Positions 16,399 to 23,528 of a stretch of 42,129 bases of DNA are shown here, one piece after another (position 1 is the stretch's first letter; each line of letters starts with the position of its first letter). Source of the stretch: Clostridiales bacterium Firm_13 (GTDB taxonomy: Bacteria; Bacillota; Clostridia; Saccharofermentanales; Saccharofermentanaceae); contig LVAS01000048.1 of NCBI GenBank assembly GCA_001603035.1, positions 1 through 42,129 of the forward strand, in the 5' to 3' direction. Both the position numbers and the translations under genes were made by a program. The notes beneath the pieces are model-generated. The model was not told the DNA's origin. It made no database searches and saw only the letters and a list, made by a program, of their open reading frames with translations.

Positions 16399-17134
16399 TC
16401 TCGCGGGAAAGCGCAAGCACGCTTTGAACGACATAGTCCGGACGGGGTTTCACGCCTTCGGGCCATTCTTTGCCGGAATTCTTTTTCCAAACGGCGAATA
16501 TTCCGACCCCTTTAGCCCCCGCGATATCCCACTCCGGGTTGTCGCCGACCATAATGACCTCGTCCGCCGATAGGGAGAACTCCCGAAGAGCCAGACGGAA
16601 AACACCCGGATCGGGTTTACTGACTCCGACCTCGCTGTCGATCAGAATCCGGTCGAAATATGGCGTCAGCCCAAATCTCTCCAACTTACTTCTTTGTATC
16701 AACGATCCGCCGTTTGTCACGAGTGCGAGGCGGATGCCCTGCCTTTGCAAGATCTTAAGCGCATCGATCGTCCCGTCAAAGAGGTGCATCGACTCGTCGC
16801 GGATTCGGGAATACAGATCCGCCGCGCGGTCGGATGCCTCCCGATTCTCGTATCCCAGCGCTGCGAGTGCCATTCGCATGACCTCACGCCGCGCAAAATA
16901 GATCTGTTCTCTTCCCCTCTTGTGACGTGCGGGATCCCCCCAATACTCCGCGCGCGAAATCTTCATCTGTTCGAAAAGTGCGCTCGCAGCAAAAGGCGGA
17001 TTCTCCTCTTCGCAGAACTTGTCCGCAACCGTCTCCCAGGTCTTCTCGGCGCCTTCGTCAAATGCGATTAACGTGTCGTCCAAATCGAAAAGCACCGCGC
17101 GCGGAAAGAATAAAGATCCGCTCTCTTCTCCCAT
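16364..17134 (-). CDS. HAD-superfamily hydrolase (subfamily IA)
   Basis: 256 residues. HAD motif I is DLDDT (D17 nucleophile, D19 acid/base), motif II T140 in VTNGG, motif III K173 in VSKPDPG and motif IV D198 with D203 in GDNPEWD. The helical cap between motifs I and II is of the type seen in YjjG-like nucleotidases and phosphoglycolate phosphatase-like enzymes. The substrate cannot be told from sequence. Its last ~11 codons overlap the convergent citramalate synthase gene by 35 bases. It follows the VanY-type gene by 11 bases and is probably cotranscribed with it. Confidence 0.85.
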   Translation of the reverse strand: MGEESGSLFFPRAVLFDLDDTLIAFDEGAEKTWETVADKFCEEENPPFAASALFEQMKISRAEYWGDPARHKRGREQIYFARREVMRMALAALGYENREASDRAADLYSRIRDESMHLFDGTIDALKILQRQGIRLALVTNGGSLIQRSKLERFGLTPYFDRILIDSEVGVSKPDPGVFRLALREFSLSADEVIMVGDNPEWDIAGAKGVGIFAVWKKNSGKEWPEGVKPRPDYVVQSVLALSREIIRLPRRTPFD

Positions 17135-17145
17135 GATCCTTCTCC

Positions 17146-18012
17146 CTATGACTTCTTCGGCTCCGCCGTAAGGATATAATTTCCGGTATTATCCGGCGAG
17201 ATCGAAAGAACCCGAAGTGTATTCGGAATAACAAAGGCCGGGCCTTTCTGCCGACTGATAACATAATCGCCGTATCCGTAGAACTCGCCTACTGAAAGCG
17301 CGTCGATATACTCCTCGAGGCACCAACCGTTCTTCGCAATGATCTCTGCATGCGGAATGCCGACATAGCGGATATGCCACGGTTCAAAGGGCACCTTCGT
17401 CACATCCCTCTTGCCCTCCGGATACCGAATCACAAACCCGAATCGCCAACAGTCGGAATTGACATACTGACCGGCGGGGGACTTAAGAAAACCCTCTCCG
17501 GCGAACTGGTAAACATAGACATCAAGCGCAAGCCCCGTCTGATGTTCGGACATACCGGGCGGAACCGCCGTCACCGGGTCTTCTTCGTAAAGGGCCTGCT
17601 GTTCTTGCGCCGTCCGATAAGAAGACATGACATAGAGTTTATCTCCCGTCTTCTCGCCGACCGCCTTCGATAAGGACGCGTAATCGGACAACATCGCCGT
17701 ATTCATCATAACTCCGGAGGTCTTGTATTCTCCCAGCGGGAAATCCGTTCCTTCCGCAATCGGATACTCGGAATTAATCAGCATCAGCGCCTGATCGACA
17801 AGCGTCCCCTGCTCCGCCAGGTCCGCAAGCGTCTCTTCGGTGCAATTCTCTTTTGTAAAAGAGACGTGACGAAGGTCGGCGCGAACAAAAACGGATGCAA
17901 TCCTTTGCCGCAGAAGATACCAATCGGCCGGGCGTTTGACGGCGTAGAAAGATACTGCTCCGGCGACGAACATGCAGAAAATAAGTACGGCGACGATGAT
18001 TTTCTTTTTCAT
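17146..18012 (-). CDS. VanY-type D-alanyl-D-alanine carboxypeptidase (peptidase M15)
   Basis: 288 residues from the ATG at 18012. An N-terminal helix (about 4-24, after MKKK) is a signal anchor or uncleaved signal peptide, so the enzyme acts outside the membrane on peptidoglycan. Zinc and catalytic residues of the family are H157 and D164 in SEHQTGLALDV, and E210 and H213 in EPWHIRYVG; the preceding SSYRTAQEQQALY is also characteristic. It trims terminal D-alanine from cell-wall stems; no vancomycin-resistance genes are nearby, so housekeeping wall maturation is likelier. The frame is open to 18126, but the signal sequence begins at 18012. No ribosome site precedes that ATG. Confidence 0.88.
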   Translation of the reverse strand: MKKKIIVAVLIFCMFVAGAVSFYAVKRPADWYLLRQRIASVFVRADLRHVSFTKENCTEETLADLAEQGTLVDQALMLINSEYPIAEGTDFPLGEYKTSGVMMNTAMLSDYASLSKAVGEKTGDKLYVMSSYRTAQEQQALYEEDPVTAVPPGMSEHQTGLALDVYVYQFAGEGFLKSPAGQYVNSDCWRFGFVIRYPEGKRDVTKVPFEPWHIRYVGIPHAEIIAKNGWCLEEYIDALSVGEFYGYGDYVISRQKGPAFVIPNTLRVLSISPDNTGNYILTAEPKKS

Positions 18013-18018
18013 AGAGTT

Positions 18019-18048
18019 AGGATAACAGAAAACCCCAAAAGTCTCCAA
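18019..18048 (-). promoter_or_regulatory. Predicted promoter abutting the VanY start codon
   Basis: TTGGAG (18048-18043) and TATCCT (18024-18019), 18-base spacer, on the minus strand. The expected transcription start, about seven bases after the -10 box, coincides with the ATG at 18012, so the message could be leaderless. Confidence 0.45.
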
Positions 18049-18155
18049 TCGAGCATGCCTCGCCGCGGATTCTTCGAAAAGGAATGACGAAACCGCGCCC
18101 GAACGTGTAAACTTGAGTCGATACAATTACGGCAAAAAGCGGGAGGATCTCTGCG

Positions 18156-19181
18156 ATGTTTTTTTGGGATTGTGACTATTGTGAAGGCGCCGATGAGAGA
18201 ATTCTGGCGCGCCTGATCGAGACGAATCGGGAATCGCTCCCCGGATACGGCAGTGATCGCTATTGCGAGAGCGCCAAAGAGAAGATCCGCATCGCCTGCG
18301 CGTCGGCCGACGCGGACGTCTTTTTTCTTACGGGCGGAACACAGACCAACATGACCGTCATCTCCTCTCTTCTCTCTTCATACGAAGGAGTTCTTACCGC
18401 CGCCTCCGGACATATCGCCGTACACGAAGCCGGCGCGATCGAGAATCGCGGGCACAAAGTCCTCGAACTCCCGCAGCATGACGGCAAGATTCTTCCGGAG
18501 GAACTCCGGGCATTTCTCGTCTCTTTTCATAAGAACGAGACCAAAGAACACATGGTCTACCCGGGACTTGTCTATCTCTCCCATCCGACCGAATTCGGAA
18601 CGCTTTATACCGCGGCCGAACTTTCGGACCTTTCGCTGATCTGTCGCGAATACGAAATCCCGCTCTATCTTGACGGAGCGCGTCTCGGATACGGACTGGC
18701 AGCCGCAGGCACGGATGTGACTCTCCCGATTCTCGCGAAATTCTGCGATGTCTTTTATATCGGAGGGACAAAAGTCGGCGCGCTTTGCGGAGAAGCGGTT
18801 GTTTTCCCGCGCGGAAACGCCCCTCGTCACTTCTTCACAAGAATAAAACAACAAGGTGCGCTGCTCGCCAAAGGGCGTCTTGTCGGGATCCAGTTCGACA
18901 CACTCTTTACTGACGACCTCTATCTCGAGTTGGGGAAACACGCCGTTCGCATGGCCGAAAAGCTGCGCGACGGCCTGAAGAAGAAGGGGTTTACCTTCTA
19001 TCTCTCCTCCCCGACCAACCAGCAATTTCTTGTCGTCACAAGGGACGAACTTGCCCGCATCGCGTCTCTCACGACATACAGTTTCTGGGAAAACCTCGAC
19101 GAAGAACACAAAGTCATTCGCCTTGCGACAAGTTGGGCGACAAAGGAAACGGATATCGACACATTTCTCGCGGAGATCTGA
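18156..19181 (+). CDS. Low-specificity L-threonine aldolase family protein
   Basis: A 341-residue fold-type I PLP enzyme of the beta-eliminating lyase / threonine aldolase family. The Schiff-base lysine is K206 in IGGTKVGAL, the PLP-nitrogen aspartate is D173 in DGARLGYG, and the stacking histidine is H86 in ASGHIAVHE. It would cleave L-threonine or L-allo-threonine to glycine and acetaldehyde. The ATG at 18156 follows GGGAGG at a nine-base spacing. It stands alone on the plus strand, with a weak TACAAT at 18122-18127 and no clear -35 box, and is convergent with trxB. A related aldolase or lyase activity is possible. Confidence 0.88.
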   Translation: MFFWDCDYCEGADERILARLIETNRESLPGYGSDRYCESAKEKIRIACASADADVFFLTGGTQTNMTVISSLLSSYEGVLTAASGHIAVHEAGAIENRGHKVLELPQHDGKILPEELRAFLVSFHKNETKEHMVYPGLVYLSHPTEFGTLYTAAELSDLSLICREYEIPLYLDGARLGYGLAAAGTDVTLPILAKFCDVFYIGGTKVGALCGEAVVFPRGNAPRHFFTRIKQQGALLAKGRLVGIQFDTLFTDDLYLELGKHAVRMAEKLRDGLKKKGFTFYLSSPTNQQFLVVTRDELARIASLTTYSFWENLDEEHKVIRLATSWATKETDIDTFLAEI

Positions 19182-19195
19182 TCGTCTCTTTCGAA

Positions 19196-20092
19196 TTATT
19201 CCGCCCAGGCGGACATCGCCGCATTGGCGCCGTCGCCGACCGCCGTCGTCAATTGGCGCACTTCCTTTAATCTGCAATCTCCGGCGGCCAGAATCCCGGG
19301 CAAATTCGTCCGGCAGTCCTCTCCCGCCAGGATGTATCCGTCCGTGTCCAGGTCGAGACCTTCACACAGCCCGGTATTTTGCGGCTCATGTCCGATCGCG
19401 ACAAAAAGCCCCGCGATCGGAAGTGCGCTCTCCTCCCCCGTCACTCGGTTTCGGATTCGAATCGACTCGAGCCGCTTCTCGCCGATCAGTTCTTCGACGA
19501 CGGTGTCGGTTATAAAACGAATATTTCCCGTCTTCTCGGCTCTCAATAAAAGATTTGCCTCCGCCCGGAAAGCGGCGCGCCGATGAATCACCGTCACGCT
19601 CTCGCAGAAATTTGCGAGAAAAAGCGCCTCCGTTATCGCCGTATTTCCGCCGCCGACCATCGCGACGGGACGGTTTCGAAAAAACGCGCCGTCACAAGTC
19701 GCACAATAACTGATTCCTCGTCCGGTCAGAACTTCTTCTCGGGGCAGACCAAGCTTCTTGTGCTTCGCCCCGGTCGCCAGAATAACGGCTTCGCTCTCAT
19801 ACGTCCCGCCTTCACAGGTGACAATCTTCTTCCCGTCTACACTCCGAATCGAAGTAACGCGATCCAGCTCGACCTCGACGCCGAGTTCTGTGACTTGCGC
19901 GAGAATCGCGTCGGCGAGGTCCAACCCGCTTACTCCCGGAAGACCCGGATAATTGTCCACCTGCGGAGCCGCGGTTATCTGTCCGCCGAAGTTTTCCGCC
20001 TCGAACAAAAGAACCGATTTCCCGGCGCGCGCCGCATAAAGCGCGGCCGAAAGTCCGGCGCAACCGCCGCCGACGATAATAACATCCTTCAT
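19196..20092 (-). CDS. trxB: Thioredoxin reductase
   Basis: A 298-residue FAD/NADPH disulfide reductase. The FAD site GGGCAGLSAA is at 8-17, the redox pair C130-C133 in CATCDG, and the NADPH site GGGNTA at 147-152, all in the usual low-molecular-weight TrxB order. It starts four bases after the nrdD stop and is the third gene of nrdG-nrdD-trxB. I infer that it keeps the glutaredoxin-like domain fused to NrdD, or a free thioredoxin, reduced and so supplies electrons for anaerobic deoxynucleotide synthesis. Confidence 0.93.
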   Translation of the reverse strand: MKDVIIVGGGCAGLSAALYAARAGKSVLLFEAENFGGQITAAPQVDNYPGLPGVSGLDLADAILAQVTELGVEVELDRVTSIRSVDGKKIVTCEGGTYESEAVILATGAKHKKLGLPREEVLTGRGISYCATCDGAFFRNRPVAMVGGGNTAITEALFLANFCESVTVIHRRAAFRAEANLLLRAEKTGNIRFITDTVVEELIGEKRLESIRIRNRVTGEESALPIAGLFVAIGHEPQNTGLCEGLDLDTDGYILAGEDCRTNLPGILAAGDCRLKEVRQLTTAVGDGANAAMSAWAE

Positions 20093-20096
20093 TCTT

Positions 20097-22514
20097 TTAC
20101 CTCATCGCATACTGCTTGATATTCGTGATCGAACTGATCGTCGACACCTCATCCCCTCGAATAACGACAAGAGTCGGCGCCTGATGAATATCATATTTTC
20201 GGCTCAGATCTGCATTCTCTTCCGCATCGATTACGACATAAGGAAGATGCCGGGAATCTAAAATCGTCTTGGCCATCCGGCAATTCGGGCAGGTTTTGGT
20301 CGTAAAAAGAAGCGTTTGCGACTCCGTATCCATCGGAGAGCATCCGTCCGTCGCAGGGCTTTCGGACTCCTCCTTAGGCGCCGCGCCGATTCCGGCCTTT
20401 GTCGGCGTCGCTTCTTTCTGTACCGCTTCGTGCTTCAAAACAGACGAACCGATATCATAGAGCTTTCTGTCCTTGAATTCCTGTGCCTTCCCGTCGTTCC
20501 AATTCTGGATCGGGCGGTAATATCCGGTAATCCGGCTGTAGCTCTCGGTCTTGGCGCCGCAAATAGGGCAAGCGTGCTGTTCTCCCGCAAGATATCCGTG
20601 TGTCTCGCAGATCGAGTATGTCGGAGAGAGCGTATAGTAGGGCAGCGTGTAATTTTCGGCGATCTTGCGGACAAGCGCCGCGGCGGCCTTCCAATCGGGT
20701 AACTTTTCTCCGAGGAACGCGTGGAAAACCGTACCCGACGTATAAAGCGTCTGCAACTGATCCTGAATATCCAATGCGTCATAGATGTCCGACGTATATC
20801 CGACGGGCAGGTGCGAGCTGTTCGTATAGTAAGGAACGCCGGAACCCTCCGACGCGGTAATGATAGCAGGGAAATTCTTCTTGTCATGCTTGGCCAGACG
20901 ATACGTCGTCGACTCGGCGGGGGTCGCCTCCAGATTATAGAGATCCCCGTAGAGCTCCTGGTAATCGGACAGACGGTCGCGCATATGATTCAGAACCTTT
21001 TTCGCGAAAGCCTGTGTATCCTTATCGGTCAGATCCGCTTTGAGCCATCCCGCATTCAATCCGACCTCGTTCATTCCGATCAGTCCGATCGTTGAGAAGT
21101 GATTGTTGAATGTGCCGAGATATCTGCGCGTATAGGGATAGAGCCCTTCGTTCAGAAGCTTCGTGATCGTCGTTCGCTTGATCTTGAGAGAACGCGCCGA
21201 GATATCCATCATCTTGTCCAGACGGTGAAAGAATTCCTCTTCGTCCTTCGAAAGATACGCGATACGGGGAAGATTAATCGTCACGACGCCGACCGAACCG
21301 GTGCTCTCTCCGCTTCCGAAAAACCCGCCGGACTTCTTCCGAAGTTCGCGAAGATCGAGGCGAAGCCGGCAGCACATACTGCGGACATCGCTCGGAGCCA
21401 TATCGCTGTTAATATAGTTCGAGAAATACGGGGTCCCGTACTTGGACGTCATCTCGAAAAGAAGACGGTTGTTCTCCGTGTCGGACCAGTCAAAATCCTT
21501 CGTGATCGAATACGTAGGGATCGGATACTGGAACCCGCGTCCGTTGGCGTCGCCGTCGACCATGATCTCGATAAACGCACGGTTCACCAGATCCATTTCT
21601 TTCTGGCAGTCCTTATATTTAAATTCCATTTCCTTGCCGCCGACGATACAGTTCTGCTCGGCGAGATCCGGCGGCACCACCCAATCAAGCGTAATGTTGG
21701 AGAACGGGGCCTGCGTTCCCCATCGGCTCGGCGTGTTGACGCCGTAAATAAAGGACTCGACCGCCTTTTTAACCTGTTCGTAGGGAAGATCATCTGCCTT
21801 CACAAAAGCGGCCAGATACGTGTCGAACGAGGAGAACGCCTGCGCACCCGCCCATTCGTTCTGCATAATGCCGAGAAAATTGACCATCTGGTTGCAAAGC
21901 GTCGCCAGGTGCTTGGCCGGAGAAGAAGTAATCTTCCCGGTAATACCGCCGAGCCCGTCCTGAATTAACTGTTTCAAAGACCATCCGGCACAGTACCCCG
22001 TCAACATCGAAAGGTCATGAATATGGATGTCGGCATTCCGATGCGCTCTCGCGATCTCGTCGTCGTAGATCTCGCTGAGCCAGTAATTCGCGGTAATCGC
22101 CCCCGAATTGCTAAGGATTAATCCGCCGACCGAATAGGTGACGGTCGAATTCTCTTTGACGCGCCAATCGCTTATATGGACATAACTGTCCACGAGTTCT
22201 TTATAGTCGAGGAGAGCGGACTTCATATAGCGGATCTTTTCTCTTTGTTTGCGGTACAGAATATACGCCTTCGCGACGTCCTCGTATCCCGTTCTCTGCA
22301 GAACACTCTCGACGCTGTCCTGAATCTCTTCCACGCTGACTTTCCCGTCTTTGATCTTGGCGGTATAATCCGCCGTCACCTTGAGCGCGAGAAGATCGAT
22401 AATATCCTCGTTATATTCCTTATCTTGGGCGATAAATGCCTTGGTGATGGCATTCGAGATCTTGGAGATGTTAAAGTCCGCCGTTTTTCCGTCTCGTTTC
22501 ACAACCTGGTACAT
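20097..22514 (-). CDS. nrdD: Anaerobic (class III) ribonucleoside-triphosphate reductase with C-terminal glutaredoxin-like domain
   Basis: 805 residues. An ATP-cone (about 1-95) leads into the glycyl-radical barrel, with active-site region C175 in GYCAGWS and C381-C382 in MCCRLRLD. The Zn finger is C636, H639, C649 and C652, and the glycyl radical is G664 in RITGYYRP. After a ~60-residue linker the protein continues with a glutaredoxin/NrdH-like domain (about 731-805) carrying CPNC at 742-745, which many class III enzymes lack. The enzyme makes dNTPs anaerobically. The fused dithiol domain and downstream trxB suggest a thioredoxin-type rather than formate reductant. GGAGGACT precedes the ATG. 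Confidence 0.95.
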   Translation of the reverse strand: MYQVVKRDGKTADFNISKISNAITKAFIAQDKEYNEDIIDLLALKVTADYTAKIKDGKVSVEEIQDSVESVLQRTGYEDVAKAYILYRKQREKIRYMKSALLDYKELVDSYVHISDWRVKENSTVTYSVGGLILSNSGAITANYWLSEIYDDEIARAHRNADIHIHDLSMLTGYCAGWSLKQLIQDGLGGITGKITSSPAKHLATLCNQMVNFLGIMQNEWAGAQAFSSFDTYLAAFVKADDLPYEQVKKAVESFIYGVNTPSRWGTQAPFSNITLDWVVPPDLAEQNCIVGGKEMEFKYKDCQKEMDLVNRAFIEIMVDGDANGRGFQYPIPTYSITKDFDWSDTENNRLLFEMTSKYGTPYFSNYINSDMAPSDVRSMCCRLRLDLRELRKKSGGFFGSGESTGSVGVVTINLPRIAYLSKDEEEFFHRLDKMMDISARSLKIKRTTITKLLNEGLYPYTRRYLGTFNNHFSTIGLIGMNEVGLNAGWLKADLTDKDTQAFAKKVLNHMRDRLSDYQELYGDLYNLEATPAESTTYRLAKHDKKNFPAIITASEGSGVPYYTNSSHLPVGYTSDIYDALDIQDQLQTLYTSGTVFHAFLGEKLPDWKAAAALVRKIAENYTLPYYTLSPTYSICETHGYLAGEQHACPICGAKTESYSRITGYYRPIQNWNDGKAQEFKDRKLYDIGSSVLKHEAVQKEATPTKAGIGAAPKEESESPATDGCSPMDTESQTLLFTTKTCPNCRMAKTILDSRHLPYVVIDAEENADLSRKYDIHQAPTLVVIRGDEVSTISSITNIKQYAMR

Positions 22515-22581
22515 ACAAAAGTCCTCCGCTATCTTTTGTTTGGTGTATATTCCGCTCCCCCTTCAGAGGGAGAATAATCCG

Positions 22582-23274
22582 TTACAATCCGCCGCGCAGG
22601 CGAGCCGTAGGAACATCTTTGGAGACCGCCGTCAGACAGGCGGCCATCTTCTCGCGAGAGGCCGGGTGCAAGCCCTTCTGTATGACACCCTCCGATTCGA
22701 CAAACGTCTGCAAATAATACGCGGACGCACCTCGAATCCATTCGCCGATCCGGCGAAAATCCTCTTCTCTGTGGAATTCGTCGACCACCGTTGTACGGAA
22801 CTCGTACGGAATTCCTCCCGTCATAATCAGTGTGACGCTCCTCCCGATCGACTCGATCGGCGGGCTTTCCAGCCCGCATGTCTCGGCATATCGATCCGGC
22901 GCGTTTTTTATGTCCATGGCGATCGCGTCCAAAAGACCGTCGCGCATCAGTTCCGCAAGAATGTCGGGCGAAGAACCGTTGGTGTCGAGCTTAACCGAGA
23001 AGCCCTTCTCTCGGATCCGTTCAATAAACGAACGGATATCCGGTTGCAGAAGCGGCTCGCCTCCGGAAATACATACGCCGTCCAATTTACCTCGGCGCGT
23101 GTCCAGAAATGAAAAAAAGGCCTCGCTCTCCTCGCCCTTCCCCTCCCCGGGGATCACAAGCGATGCGTTGTGGCAAAAAGGACACCGAAAATTACAGCCG
23201 AGCGTAAAGACCGTGCACGCGACACAGCCCGGAAAATCCAGCAAAGTGACCTTCTGAACGCCCTGAATTCTCAT
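22582..23274 (-). CDS. nrdG: Anaerobic ribonucleotide reductase activating protein (radical SAM)
   Basis: A 230-residue radical-SAM protein. The cluster motif C-x3-C-x2-C is C27, C31, C34 in GCNFRCPFCH, and the SAM-binding GGEPLLQ lies near residue 77. It generates the glycyl radical on NrdD. It is the first gene of the nrdG-nrdD-trxB operon and belongs to the slightly longer NrdG type (about 230 residues) frequent in Clostridia. The ATG at 23274 has AAGGA about nine bases upstream. The 67 bases before nrdD hold a small CTCCC/GGGAG hairpin. Confidence 0.92.
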   Translation of the reverse strand: MRIQGVQKVTLLDFPGCVACTVFTLGCNFRCPFCHNASLVIPGEGKGEESEAFFSFLDTRRGKLDGVCISGGEPLLQPDIRSFIERIREKGFSVKLDTNGSSPDILAELMRDGLLDAIAMDIKNAPDRYAETCGLESPPIESIGRSVTLIMTGGIPYEFRTTVVDEFHREEDFRRIGEWIRGASAYYLQTFVESEGVIQKGLHPASREKMAACLTAVSKDVPTARLRGGL

Positions 23275-23321
23275 TTCGCCGCATCCTTGCCTCCGGAATT
23301 CTTCTTGTTGAGAGTGCCCTC

Positions 23322-23350
23322 ATTCTAACTAAATGTTGTATTTCCGTCAA
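23322..23350 (-). promoter_or_regulatory. Predicted promoter of nrdG-nrdD-trxB
   Basis: TTGACG (23350-23345) and TAGAAT (23327-23322) on the minus strand with a 17-base spacer. The -10 box overlaps the proximal NrdR box and the -35 box lies between the two boxes, as expected for repression. Confidence 0.75.
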
Positions 23351-23373
23351 CGGAAACGCACAATATGTAGTGA
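23326..23373. promoter_or_regulatory. Tandem NrdR boxes
   Basis: The distal box GCACAATATGTAGTGA (23358-23373) matches the NrdR consensus ACACWATATVTWGTGT at 14 of 16 positions. The proximal box TAACTAAATGTTGTAT (23326-23341) matches at 11 or 12. The 32-base start-to-start spacing (about three helical turns) is what paired NrdR boxes show. NrdR should repress this operon when dATP is high. The nrdR gene is not in the window. Confidence 0.8.
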
Positions 23374-23528
23374 TATTGCAACAATTCACACGCCAGATCC
23401 CGCAGCGAATCGATTCGCATTGCCCCTTTGTGCTTTTGCCAAGGGAAATGATACAATCAAAAGTACGATTTGCGTCAACCAGTCGGCAACAAGACAGACC
23501 GCCTTCGGGCCGGTCAAACGGAGGGCTT

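Noticed and set aside
23370-23528. N-terminal extension of the HerA-like protein
   Set aside because: It overlaps the NrdR box region, has no ribosome site, and GGAGGG supports the ATG at 23529.
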